64,000 nt of DNA from Acidobacteriota bacterium (GTDB taxonomy: Bacteria > Acidobacteriota > Thermoanaerobaculia > Thermoanaerobaculales > Thermoanaerobaculaceae): NCBI GenBank assembly GCA_016213675.1, contig JACQZW010000072.1:101939-165938 (forward strand), given 5' to 3'. This document shows positions 33,048-45,728 of this stretch, one piece after another. The notes under the pieces were generated by a model. That model searched no databases and was not told where the DNA came from. It saw only the letters and a program-made list of their open reading frames with translations. The position numbers and the translations under genes were made by a program. Within the stretch, counting starts at the first letter, position 1, and each line of letters begins with the position of its first letter.

Positions 33048-34115
33048 GTGACCGAGGCATCCGCCGCCGCGCTCGTCGACTGGTTTCGCGCCAACTGCCG
33101 CGAGCTGTCGATGCGGACGCCGCATCCGCGGGATCCCTACCCCGTGCTGGTCTCCGAGGTGATGGCCCAGCAGACCCAGATCGACCGGGTGGTGCCGGCC
33201 TTCGACCGCTTCATGGAGCTCTTCCCCGACGCCGGGTCGCTGGCGGCCGCACCCGAGGACGAGGTCCTGCAGGCGTGGAGCGGGCTCGGCTACTACCGCC
33301 GCGCCCGCCTGCTGCACACCGCGGTCCGCGCGGTCGTCGCGGCCGGGGAGTGGCCCCGCACCCGGGCCGAGCTCGCCCGGCTTCCCGGTCTCGGGCCGTA
33401 CACCAGCGCAGCCGTCGCCGCGTTCTGCTTCGGCGGCGACGACCCGCCGGTGGACGGCAACGTCGAGCGGGTGACCGCCCGCGTCCTCGGCCTCGACCTG
33501 TCCCTGGCGAGCGGGCCGCTCCGCCGCGCCGCCGACGCCTTCGCCCGCGACCTGTGGCGCGCCCACCCCGGGCCGGAGGTGTTCGAGGCCGTGATGGAGC
33601 TCGGCGCCACGGTGTGCACGCCGTCCGCACCGCGCTGCCCGGAGTGCCCGCTGGCGCCGGGCTGCCAAGCCCTCAGGCGGGGCACGCCCGGGCTCTTCCC
33701 GCGGCCTCGCCCCCAGCGGGCGACCGAGGATCGCCGTTGGGTTTGCCTGTGGCTTCCCCGCGACGACGGCCGCGTGCTCCTGCGCCGGGTCGCCGACGGG
33801 ACGCTGCTCGCCGGGCTCTGGCTCCCGCCCCTCGCCGACGCCGGGGTCGCCCGGAACGAGGACGCTGCACGGCGGCTCGCCGTTGAGGCGGGAGTCGCGG
33901 GACCACTGGTCGCTGCCCCGCCGGTGCGCCACTCGATCACCCACCGGCGCATCACGGTCGTACCGTTCGTCGCGTCGACGGCCACTCCCATGGCGCACGA
34001 GCGGGCCGCTAACTGGAGCTGGGAGGACCCGGCCGCGCCCGCGGTCGCCACCTCGTCACTGCTCGCCAAGCTCCGCCGTGCGTGCGCCGACGTCAGCACG
34101 CTGCCCCGACCCTGA
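33048..34115 (+). CDS. mutY: A/G-specific adenine DNA glycosylase MutY
   Basis: 355-residue base-excision repair enzyme that removes adenine opposite 8-oxoguanine. The catalytic glutamate is Glu37 in SEVMAQQTQID, the helix-hairpin-helix is LPGLGPYTSAAVAAF, and the catalytic aspartate is Asp136 in VDGNVERV. The 4Fe-4S cluster ligands are Cys190, Cys197, Cys200 and Cys206 (spacing 6-2-5). After residue 225 comes the Nudix-like 8-oxoguanine recognition domain (WVCLWLPRDDGRVLLRRVADGTLLAGLWLPPL). The start is GTG. The next gene is a Nudix hydrolase 14 bases downstream, fitting a sanitation/repair pair. Confidence 0.95.
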   Translation: MTEASAAALVDWFRANCRELSMRTPHPRDPYPVLVSEVMAQQTQIDRVVPAFDRFMELFPDAGSLAAAPEDEVLQAWSGLGYYRRARLLHTAVRAVVAAGEWPRTRAELARLPGLGPYTSAAVAAFCFGGDDPPVDGNVERVTARVLGLDLSLASGPLRRAADAFARDLWRAHPGPEVFEAVMELGATVCTPSAPRCPECPLAPGCQALRRGTPGLFPRPRPQRATEDRRWVCLWLPRDDGRVLLRRVADGTLLAGLWLPPLADAGVARNEDAARRLAVEAGVAGPLVAAPPVRHSITHRRITVVPFVASTATPMAHERAANWSWEDPAAPAVATSSLLAKLRRACADVSTLPRP

Positions 34116-34129
34116 CCGCCGGAGGACCG

Positions 34130-34552
34130 ATGCCACTCCCCGCCACCCCGCCGCTCACCGTGGACGCCGTGATCACCGACCCGGCGCGAGGCGTCGTCCT
34201 GATCCGCCGCGGCCATCCGCCGTTCGCGGGGAGCTGGGCGCTGCCGGGCGGCTTCGTCGAGATCGGTGAGACGTGCGAGGCGGCCTGCGCTCGCGAGGCG
34301 GGCGAGGAGACCGGCCTCGACATCGTCCCCGTGAAGCTGCTCGGCGTCTACTCCGACCGGGCGCGCGACCCCCGCGGCCACACCGTTTCGGTCGTCTACC
34401 TCTGCCGGGTCGCCGGGGGCCGGCTCGCCGGCGGCGACGACGCCGCCGAGGCACGCTGGTTCGTCGACCGTGCCGGCGTCGAGCTGGCCTTCGACCACGC
34501 CCGCGTCCTCGCAGATGCCGGATTCGCCACCCCCCCACCCACCCAGGGTTGA
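34130..34552 (+). CDS. Nudix hydrolase
   Basis: 140-residue pyrophosphohydrolase acting on nucleoside diphosphate derivatives, possibly an ADP-ribose or 8-oxo-dGTP type. The Nudix box is GGFVEIGETCEAACAREAGEETGLDI, with the metal-binding REAGEE. Before it lies VLIRRGHPPFAGSWALPGG and after it LLGVYSDRARDPRGHTVSVVYLCR, a pattern typical of ADP-ribose-type enzymes. The ATG at 34130 has GGAGGA 4 bases upstream. The last residues (PPPTQG) and the stop codon are encoded by 26-bp repeat site C (CAGGGTTGAAG), so the repeat has formed the gene end. Confidence 0.9.
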   Translation: MPLPATPPLTVDAVITDPARGVVLIRRGHPPFAGSWALPGGFVEIGETCEAACAREAGEETGLDIVPVKLLGVYSDRARDPRGHTVSVVYLCRVAGGRLAGGDDAAEARWFVDRAGVELAFDHARVLADAGFATPPPTQG

Positions 34553-34767
34553 AGGGTTGGAGGGTTGAAGGGCTGAAGGGTTGGAGGGTTGAGGCTGGAG
34601 CGGGGTGGCCCCTCTGGTTGTCGTTCCTTCAACCCTGGGCGGGTGTTCGGGATGGCAACCGTGGCGGGACGGGTGGGTGTGCAACCCTGGTTGGCCGGGC
34701 GGGCGTGCACCCCTGGGCGGGCGGTTGGGAGGGCAACCCTGGGTGGTCGGGCGGGCGGCCAAGCCTG
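34535..34767. repeat. 26-bp-period intergenic repeat, site C (inverted pair with 8-bp tandem repeats)
   Basis: The left part, CCACCCACCCAGGGTTGAAG (34535-34554), contains the Nudix stop codon. About 34548-34595 is six tandem copies of an 8-base unit GGTTGRAG. The opposite-facing cap CGTTCCTTCAACCCTG (34622-34637) follows. Then come exactly five 26-base units at 34638-34663, 34664-34689, 34690-34715, 34716-34741 and 34742-34767, each ending in CAACCCTG or a close variant. The array stops 4 bases before the stop of the 72-residue gene. Confidence 0.85.
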
Positions 34768-34771
34768 CCGA

Positions 34772-34990
34772 TCAGCGTTCGATCGCGGAGTCGAGCGGGA
34801 CCTCCAGCTCGGGCTCGGCGAACACCAGGCCGGTCTGGTCTGCCGGGAGGAGCACGGTGTGCACCTTGCCGTCCTGCGTCTGCAGCCGGAGCTCGTACAC
34901 GCCCTCGGAGCGGACATCGACGAGCGTCGCCGGAGTGCTGGCGAAGCCGAGGATCTGACACGTGACGAACACCCTGGCGGGCAGCTCCAT
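34772..34990 (-). CDS. Small conserved-looking hypothetical protein (72 residues)
   Basis: Unrecognised soluble protein with alternating beta-strand-like pattern: VFVTCQILGFASTPATLVDVRSEGVYELRLQTQDGKVHTVLLPADQTGLVFAEPELEVPLDSA. A GGAG lies before the ATG at 34990. It begins 24 bases after the NtrC-type regulator stop on the same strand, so it may be its last operon gene. A TAGAAT box overlapping that stop could also give it a separate promoter. Function unknown; the even codon use supports a real gene. Confidence 0.65.
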   Translation of the reverse strand: MELPARVFVTCQILGFASTPATLVDVRSEGVYELRLQTQDGKVHTVLLPADQTGLVFAEPELEVPLDSAIER

Positions 34991-35014
34991 GGCTCGGACT
35001 CCTTTGTCGCTATT

Positions 35015-39799
<4,785 letters not shown>

Positions 39800-39803
<4 letters not shown>

Positions 39804-40840
39804 GACGCGTCCACCTTCAGCACGATCTTGCCGAGCTGCTCGCCTCTCGCCATCCGTGCGTAGCCGTCGCGGCCATCGCTGAGCGGCAGCGTGGAGTCGA
39901 TCACCGGGCGCAGCTCCCAGCGCTCCACGGCCTCGACCATCCCCGACCAGTCGGCCCGGCTGCCCATCGTCGAGCCCAGGATCGAGAGCTGGTTCCAGAA
40001 CACCAGCCGGAGCTCCTCGGCCGGGTTGGGCCCCGTCGTGGCGCCGCACGTGACGATCCGCCCGCCCTTGGCGGCCGACTTGAGCGATGCCATCCAGGTA
40101 GCTTCCCCTGCGGTCTCGACCACCACGTCGACGCCGCGCTTCCCGGTCAGCCGCCGCACCTCGCGCGCGACGTCCGCGGCCCGGTAGTCGATGGTCTCCG
40201 CGGCGCCCAGCACCCGCGCCCGCTCGAGCTTCCGCTCGTCGCCGGACGTCACGATCACCCGCGCGCCGATGCGCGTGGCGATCGCCAACGCGGCCAGGGC
40301 CACTCCCCCGCCGATCCCGTGCACGAGCACGCTCTCCCCCGCCTGGAGACGGGCGCGCGTGACCAGCATTCGCCAGGCCGTCAGGAAGGTGAGCGGAAAC
40401 GCGGCCGCCTCCTCCCACGACAGGTGGGACGGCTTGCGCGAGAGCGCCTCGGCCTTGACCGCCACCAACTCCGCGAACGTGCCCGGAGCGTGCTCGCCGA
40501 GCAGGCCGAAGCGCACGCACAGCGACTCGTCGCCCCGGCGGCAGTACTCGCACTCGCCGCACCACAACCCGGGGTTGAAGACGACCTCGTCCCCGATCTT
40601 CCAGACTCGGACGTCCTCGCCGACGGCGACGATCTCGCCAGCACCGTCCGCGCCACCGATGTGAGGCAACGCCAGCTCAAGGCCCGGGATCCCACGCAGG
40701 ACGAAGAGGTCCAGGTGGTTGAGCGCCGCCGCGCGCAGCCGGACGAGGACCTCGTCCCGCGCCGGGTGGGGGTCGGGGCGGGTGCCGAACTCGAGTCCCT
40801 CGACGCCGCCGTGCGCGGTGAAATACAGGGCCTGCATCAT
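39800..40840 (-). CDS. Zinc-binding alcohol dehydrogenase / quinone oxidoreductase-like protein (MDR family)
   Basis: 346-residue NAD(P)-dependent oxidoreductase. The N-terminal domain has HIGGADGAGEIVAVGEDV and a structural zinc site CGECEYCRRGDESLC. The cofactor site is VLVHGIGGGVALAALAIATRIGARVIVTSG. The zinc residues indicate an alcohol-dehydrogenase-like rather than a pure quinone reductase role. GGAGG lies before the ATG, and TAAGAT about 17 bases further upstream is a plausible -10. It is the first gene of the pcnB-ligA-regulator chain, each joined by overlaps. Substrate unknown. Confidence 0.88.
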
Positions 40841-40917
40841 GACCTCCAGCGGGTCAGGATCTTAGCGTAGCCTCCCCGGGTTGGGAAGGAACGACTTCAC
40901 CACTTCCGGAAAGACGA

Positions 40918-40944
40918 ATCCCGCCGCCTGGTCGGCGGCGGGAT
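40918..40944 (-). terminator. Rho-independent-like terminator of the four-repeat secreted protein gene
   Basis: ATCCCGCCGCC pairs with GGCGGCGGGAT (11 bp) around loop TGGTC. On the minus strand it is followed by TCGTCTTTCC. It lies 24 bases after the stop codon of the gene at 40969. Confidence 0.7.
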
Positions 40945-40968
40945 CCTGATTGTCGCGAGCGAGACGGG

Positions 40969-42738
40969 TCAGTTGGGGTTGTTGAAGCGCAGCGGGCGCT
41001 GCACCCAGTAGTTGTGGAACCCGACGTAGTCGACCGACTCGATGACGAGCTGGTGGATGCCGTCCACGTACCTCGTGGTGTCGAGCTGGTACTCGAAGCC
41101 GTTGTAGCGCGACCACGGGTACGGCAGCCACGGGTACTTCTGCTCGACGTCCATCCGCAGCATCATCACGTACGGCCCCGGATGGACGAGGGTGCCGTCC
41201 AGGATGCCGTCGACGTAGAAGTTGAGCCGCTTGATCCCGTTGTTGTGATCGATCACCCAGCCCCGGAGCAGCTCGGTGCCCCTCATGTCGCGCAGCTCCT
41301 CGGGGATCTCGAGGTCGCCGTAGGAGGGTTCGTCCGCTTCGTCGTTGCAGTCGAGGATCACCGGGATCTGGTCGATGATCTCCGCCGGCCGCGTCGGGTC
41401 CATCGAGCCGGCGCGGATCGCCAGGTAGTGCAGGCCGCGGTGGAAGCCGAGGTTCAGCAGGTCGTCGACGTCGACCGCGAACAAGAAGCCCGCGTACTTG
41501 GCGTCGGCGCCGAACTGCGGGTAGCGGTACTCGACGTCCATCCGCTCCTTGCCGTAGCAGTTCACTTCCTGGTACCAGGGACCGAAGTAGAAGCAGCCGT
41601 ACGGCAGGCCGGTGGCGGTCTGCGAGGTCGGGCCCGGGATGTTGGTCTTCGCGATCAGCGCCCCGTCGAGGAGCAGCTCGACGTACTTGACGCCGGTGAA
41701 GCGCAGGATGTCGTTCTGGTCGAGGACCCAGCCGGACACCCAGTCGATGTGGTGCGTCGGGTCGTAGGGCAGACCCGAGATCGGCACCGGCGAGTAGCAC
41801 GAGCTGGAGTACAGGTGCCCGTTGTTCATCGGCCAGTCGATGCGACCGACCGGCCGGAGCGTCGCGTAGTTGTTGTCGATCCAGTAGCGCCGGCTGGCGA
41901 TCACCCGGTTCATCCCCTGGGTGTCCCACACGCGCACCGCGACATCGTGGTCGCCGTTGACGAAGTTCGTGGTGTCGAGGTTCACCTGCCAGCCCGACTT
42001 GATGGCCGCGGCGACGTCGGGATAGGCGTTCGAGATGTCCGGCCTGGGCAGCCAGTAGAGGGCCTGGCCGACGACCCGGCCGTCCACCATCACCTCGATG
42101 TCGGCGGCCCAGTGACAGCCGGCGACCGGCGGGACGAGGTCGGGGTTACAGCCGGTGGGGATCTCGACCTTGCGGACGCCGGTGTCGTCGAGCGCCCAGC
42201 CGGTGATTGGGTAGATCCCGGAGATGATGTCCTGCTGCCCGAAGATCGCCGGGTCGCGCGGGCTGTCCATCGCGCCGATCGGCGCCTGGTTGACCGAGTT
42301 GTCGACGGTCACCGTGCGCTCGCCGAGCGTCTCGACGATGCTGTCGTTGTAGGTCACCTCGAGAGCGATCGTGTGCGCCCCGCTGGTGTAGTTGGTGGCG
42401 AGGAACGACGTCGTGAACCCGGGGTCGAACGGGAACGGCTCGCCGCGGAACCCGGGGTACTTCCGCCTCACGTCGTCACGGGGCTGGTCGATGTCGACGT
42501 CGTGGACCTCGGCACCGTCGACGAGGAGCGTGATCATCGAAACGCCACGGGGATCCAGGATGAAGCCCTTGACCTGGACGATCCCGAAGACGGTCTGCCC
42601 TTCCGCCGGCGTGTCGACGCGGAACACGGTCTGGACGGCGGGCTGGCCGATGCCGCGCGGGTTGATCCCCGCGAACGCAGCCGCGGCAACCAGCAGGCAC
42701 ACTCCAACGATCACTAGGCTCTGGTAGGTTTTGCGCAT
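40969..42738 (-). CDS. Secreted protein with four tandem beta-rich repeats
   Basis: 589 residues with a signal peptide (SLVIVGVCLLVAAAAFAGINP, cleavage near 23). I see four homologous units of about 105-165 residues: roughly 41-146, 152-287, 297-463 and 472-585. Each has a strand block of the form GWVLD...GIKRLNFYVDG, then a YP motif (RKYPGF, NAYPDV, YRYPQF, QKYPWLP). Each ends with a block such as LDTTRYVDGIHQLVIESVD. They look like Ig-like domains used for surface binding or scaffolding; no catalytic motif is visible. The third unit holds paired cysteines (GCFYFG, VNCYG). It has its own promoter (42787-42815), an AGGAGG ribosome site and a terminator, so it is a single-gene unit. Confidence 0.8.
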   Translation of the reverse strand: MRKTYQSLVIVGVCLLVAAAAFAGINPRGIGQPAVQTVFRVDTPAEGQTVFGIVQVKGFILDPRGVSMITLLVDGAEVHDVDIDQPRDDVRRKYPGFRGEPFPFDPGFTTSFLATNYTSGAHTIALEVTYNDSIVETLGERTVTVDNSVNQAPIGAMDSPRDPAIFGQQDIISGIYPITGWALDDTGVRKVEIPTGCNPDLVPPVAGCHWAADIEVMVDGRVVGQALYWLPRPDISNAYPDVAAAIKSGWQVNLDTTNFVNGDHDVAVRVWDTQGMNRVIASRRYWIDNNYATLRPVGRIDWPMNNGHLYSSSCYSPVPISGLPYDPTHHIDWVSGWVLDQNDILRFTGVKYVELLLDGALIAKTNIPGPTSQTATGLPYGCFYFGPWYQEVNCYGKERMDVEYRYPQFGADAKYAGFLFAVDVDDLLNLGFHRGLHYLAIRAGSMDPTRPAEIIDQIPVILDCNDEADEPSYGDLEIPEELRDMRGTELLRGWVIDHNNGIKRLNFYVDGILDGTLVHPGPYVMMLRMDVEQKYPWLPYPWSRYNGFEYQLDTTRYVDGIHQLVIESVDYVGFHNYWVQRPLRFNNPN

Positions 42739-42786
42739 CTCCAAGCCTCCTGGAAGTCTGTCGGTCACACGTGCCTCTTTGTCTGC

Positions 42787-42815
42787 AACATACAAGCCGA
42801 TACCCGGAAAGTCAA
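42787..42815 (-). promoter_or_regulatory. Sigma-70-type promoter of the four-repeat secreted protein
   Basis: On the minus strand TTGACT (42810-42815), a spacer of exactly 17 bases, then TATGTT (42787-42792). The -35 overlaps the stop codon of the upstream deacetylase-family gene. The start codon is 49 bases downstream of the -10, behind AGGAGG. This is the clearest conventional promoter in the window. Confidence 0.7.
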
Positions 42816-43762
42816 GGGGCAACGGCCTCGGTCAACCCTTCAAGGAACGCGCGCACTGATCGGCGCAACGCTTCCAGGTCATAGCCCCCCTCCAAGACTG
42901 CCAGGACCGGCATCGTGGCCGCGGCAGACCTCAAAAGTCCGCCGATGGCGTGATAACCGGCCTCCGTCATCGCCATTCCTCCGAGCGGATCGTCCTTGTG
43001 GGCGTCGAATCCCGCCGAGACCAGCCAGGCAGCAGGCCGCATCCGGGTGAGCACTTCGTCGATGCCGACCGCGACGGCATCCACGCAGGTCGTGTCGTCG
43101 GAACCCGCGGCCAGGGGGACGTTCCTGGTGAATCCGCGTCCGCGCCCGGCCCCGATCTCGTCCGCCCCACCGGTCCCCGGGAAGTAGCCCCCGTAGCGGT
43201 GGACGGACACGAAGAACACGTCGCTGCGCTCCCAGAAGTGGTCCTGGGTCCCGTTGCCGTGGTGGACGTCGAAGTCGACGATCGCCAGCGGGCCGACCCC
43301 GCGGGCGAGCAGTCGCTCGGCGGCGATGGCGACGTTGTTGAAGAAGCAGAACCCCATCGCCTTGCCGCGCAGGGCATGGTGACCGGGAGGACGGACCGGG
43401 GCCCAGACGTTGGACGCTTCACCTCGCACCACCGCGTCGACCGACGCCACCATCGAGGCTACCGCCGCGACCGCGGCGGCGTACGTGCTCCCGCTCACCG
43501 GGTTGTCGTCGCCGTCGAACAGCGCCGGCGCCTTCCAGCAGGCCTCCTGCAGCCGCGCCGGGTAGCCGGGCGCGTGCACCCGGACCACGGCATCGAGGAC
43601 GCCCGCCTCGTCGATGGCGACCGGCAGCGGCCGGGCGTCGGCGATCGCGGCACCGCCGATCGCGGCCTCGAGCCGCGCGGGCCGCTCCGGGTGACCCGGG
43701 AACGGGCGGTGCAGCGCGCAGTCGGCGTGCGTGGCGACGGCGAGGCCCGGTGTTGCTCGCAT
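42812..43762 (-). CDS. Histone deacetylase family protein
   Basis: 316-residue zinc hydrolase of the arginase/deacetylase fold, which in bacteria acts on acetylated small molecules (polyamines, acetoin-like compounds) or proteins. Family motifs are HPERPARL, VRPPGHHALRGKAMGFCFFNNVAIAA (catalytic histidine pair), IVDFDVHHGNGTQ (metal Asp and His), SVHRYGGYFPGTG, SAGFDAHKDDPLGGMAMTEAGY and VLEGGYDLEAL. The ATG at 43762 has AGG close upstream; TAGACT about 9 bases before the ATG may be its -10. It is divergent from a flippase-like gene. Substrate is unknown. Confidence 0.92.
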   Translation of the reverse strand: MRATPGLAVATHADCALHRPFPGHPERPARLEAAIGGAAIADARPLPVAIDEAGVLDAVVRVHAPGYPARLQEACWKAPALFDGDDNPVSGSTYAAAVAAVASMVASVDAVVRGEASNVWAPVRPPGHHALRGKAMGFCFFNNVAIAAERLLARGVGPLAIVDFDVHHGNGTQDHFWERSDVFFVSVHRYGGYFPGTGGADEIGAGRGRGFTRNVPLAAGSDDTTCVDAVAVGIDEVLTRMRPAAWLVSAGFDAHKDDPLGGMAMTEAGYHAIGGLLRSAAATMPVLAVLEGGYDLEALRRSVRAFLEGLTEAVAP

Positions 43763-43775
43763 GACCTGGGGAGTC

Positions 43776-43781
43776 TACCCT
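43776..43781 (+). promoter_or_regulatory. Putative -10 box, leaderless start of the flippase-like gene
   Basis: TACCCT lies exactly 6 bases before the GTG at 43788. The divergent deacetylase-family gene starts only 25 bases away on the other strand. Confidence 0.4.
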
Positions 43782-43787
43782 TGCGCG

Positions 43788-44816
43788 GTGATCGCGCAAA
43801 GCAAGACCCGTCGGTGGCAGGTGGTGGCGAGCATCGCGCTCGCGCTGGTGCTCTTCGTCTACTTCCTGTCCAGGGTGTCGATGGCCGACGTGCTCGCCAC
43901 TGTGGCCCGGGTCAGGGTGCCGTGGCTGCTTGCGTCCGTGGCCACGGCCCTCACCTCGTACGTCCTGCGCGCCCTGCGCTGGGGCGTGATCCTCCGTCCC
44001 CTCGGCCGCCCACCGGTCGGCGACCTGTTGGGGTGCACGGCGGCAGGCTTCGCCACCTCGGCGATCCTCCCGGCCCGCGCCGGCGAGGTGATCCGCCCGT
44101 TGCTGCTGTCGGCCCGCACGCGCCTACCCGCTGCCGGGACGATGGCCTCGATCCTGACCGAGCGGCTCGCCGACCTCGCGGCGATCCTCGTCATCTTCGG
44201 CGTCGCCGTCCCGCTCGCCCGCGCCGAGCTGGCCGCCAGCGCGCTCACACCGCTCCGTGACGCGGCCATGCTGGCGGCGGCCGGTTTCGTGGTCGCCGCG
44301 ACCGCCGTCCTCTACGCCCTGCGCAAGCGTGACGGGGCCGTCGGTCTGCTCACCCGGTTTCTGCCGGAGCGCTTCAAGGCGCGGGGCGCCAGCTTCGGCC
44401 ACCACGTCCTCGACGGGCTCGAGGCGGTGCGCGATCCCGGCAGCCTCGTCCGGCTCGCCCTGTGGAGCTTCACCACCTGGGGCGGCTCGATCCTCCAGGT
44501 GCTGTTCCTCGCCAAGGCGTTCGACGTGCGGCTCGGACTTGCCGGCTCAGCCGTGTTCATGGTCGTGAGCGGCCTGGGGCTGGCGGTGCCCACTCCGGCC
44601 GGGGTCGGCGGCTTCCACGCCACCATCCAGTTCGCGCTCACCCGGCTCTTCGGGGTCGACGTGGCGACGGCGACCGCCTTCGCGCTGCTCCACCACGCCG
44701 TCTGCTTCGTGCCGATCACGGTGCTCGGCCTCGGCTACATCGCCAGCGTCGGGCTCACCCTCGGCCGGGTCAGGACGCTGCAGGACGAGCCCCCGCCGGG
44801 CGAGGGAGGGAGCTGA
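43788..44816 (+). CDS. UPF0104/lysylphosphatidylglycerol synthase-type flippase-like membrane protein
   Basis: 342 residues, about eight hydrophobic segments (for example WQVVASIALALVLFVYFLSRV and PWLLASVATALTSYVLRALRW). Conserved ILPARAGEVIRPLLLSARTRLPAAGTMASILTERLADLAAIL includes the GE loop, and the C-terminal VVSGLGLAVPTPAGVGGFHATIQ is the family end. It is probably a lipid or lipid-linked glycan flippase-like protein. The gene stops one base before nrdR, so it leads the operon flippase-nrdR-hsp20-lon. It differs from the family member at 16850 in lacking an attached GT2 gene. Confidence 0.86.
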   Translation: MIAQSKTRRWQVVASIALALVLFVYFLSRVSMADVLATVARVRVPWLLASVATALTSYVLRALRWGVILRPLGRPPVGDLLGCTAAGFATSAILPARAGEVIRPLLLSARTRLPAAGTMASILTERLADLAAILVIFGVAVPLARAELAASALTPLRDAAMLAAAGFVVAATAVLYALRKRDGAVGLLTRFLPERFKARGASFGHHVLDGLEAVRDPGSLVRLALWSFTTWGGSILQVLFLAKAFDVRLGLAGSAVFMVVSGLGLAVPTPAGVGGFHATIQFALTRLFGVDVATATAFALLHHAVCFVPITVLGLGYIASVGLTLGRVRTLQDEPPPGEGGS

Positions 44817-44817
44817 C

Positions 44818-45285
44818 GTGCACTGCCCGTTCTGCGGCCACCCCGAGGACAAGGTCGTCGACTCCCGCGAGCTGTCGGACGGCAGCCAGGTCCGGCGCCG
44901 CCGCGAATGTCTGGGCTGCGCGCGACGTTTCACCACCTACGAGCGGGTCGAGGCGGCGCCGGCGCTGGTCATCAAGCGTGACGGCCGCCGGGAGGCCTAC
45001 GACCGCCAGAAGGTGATGGGTGGGTTGATGCGCGCCTGCGAGAAGCGCCCGGTCACGCTCCGCCAGCTCGAGGAGGCCGCCGAGTCCGTCGAGGCGGCCC
45101 TCAACCGCAAGGACGAGCGCGAGATCAGCTCGGAGGAGATCGGCACCATCCTGGTCCAACGCTTGCGCGAGCTCGACCAGGTCGCCTACGTCCGGTTCGC
45201 CAGCGTCTACCGGCGCTTCGAGGACGTCGAGGAGTTCACCGTCCTCCTCGACCGCCTGCGCCGCGACCGCGGAGGGAAGAAGTGA
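44818..45285 (+). CDS. nrdR: Transcriptional repressor NrdR
   Basis: 155-residue ATP/dATP-sensing repressor of ribonucleotide reductase genes. The N-terminal zinc ribbon has Cys3, Cys6, Cys31 and Cys34 (MHCPFCGHPEDKVVDSRELSDG and CLGCARRFTTYERVE). It is followed by the ATP-cone VIKRDGRREAYDRQKVMGGLMRACEKRPVTLRQL. The start is GTG. No ribonucleotide reductase gene or clear NrdR box pair is seen nearby, so its targets lie outside the window. Its stop overlaps the hsp20 GTG. Confidence 0.97.
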   Translation: MHCPFCGHPEDKVVDSRELSDGSQVRRRRECLGCARRFTTYERVEAAPALVIKRDGRREAYDRQKVMGGLMRACEKRPVTLRQLEEAAESVEAALNRKDEREISSEEIGTILVQRLRELDQVAYVRFASVYRRFEDVEEFTVLLDRLRRDRGGKK

Positions 45286-45728
45286 AGCGGCGGATCTCCT
45301 CCGGCTGGGAGCTCGAGCTGCTGCAGAGGCACATCGACAAGCTCTTCGAGCTGCTCGCCAACCCGATTCCGGTCAGCTCGACGGCCTGGTCCCCCGCCGT
45401 CGACGTGCTCGAGTTCCCCGACCGCTTCGTCGTCCGGGCCGACCTCCCCGGCGTCGCCGCCGGCGACGTCGAGCTGCACGTCCACGAGTGCGAACTACAC
45501 CTGACCGGGACGAAGCGGATGCACGCCGGTCCGTCGAGCTCTCCCCGCTGCCACCTGATCGAGCGGGCCGTCGGACCGTTCGAGGTCGAGATCCTGCTTC
45601 CTGGCCCCGTGTGCCCCGACGATAGCCGGGCGACGCTGCGCGCCGGCGTCCTCGAAGTCCACCTCAACCGCGTCACGGACCGGCGCAACGCCGCGCACCC
45701 GCTCGTCATCGCCGTCGAGGAGCCATGA
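45282..45728 (+). CDS. Hsp20/alpha-crystallin family small heat shock protein
   Basis: 148-residue chaperone holding unfolding proteins. The alpha-crystallin core is WSPAVDVLEFPDRFVVRADLPGVAAGDVELHVHECELHLTGTKR, ending with [32 protein letters not shown]. The N-terminal region is short. It starts with a GTG overlapping nrdR and ends overlapping the lon ATG (ATGA), so chaperone and protease are made together. The core has a cysteine (HECELH) where many homologues have Asp or Asn, a minor oddity. Confidence 0.9.
   Translation: MKRRISSGWELELLQRHIDKLFELLANPIPVSSTAWSPAVDVLEFPDRFVVRADLPGVAAGDVELHVHECELHLTGTKRMHAGPSSSPRCHLIERAVGPFEVEILLPGPVCPDDSRATLRAGVLEVHLNRVTDRRNAAHPLVIAVEEP

Noticed and set aside
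34535..34767. CRISPR array
   Set aside because: Units are contiguous with no spacers, differ from each other, and no cas genes occur in the window.
42739..42811. Riboswitch in the 5' leader of the four-repeat protein gene
   Set aside because: Only about 45 bases separate the -10 from the start codon, and no conserved riboswitch core was recognised.
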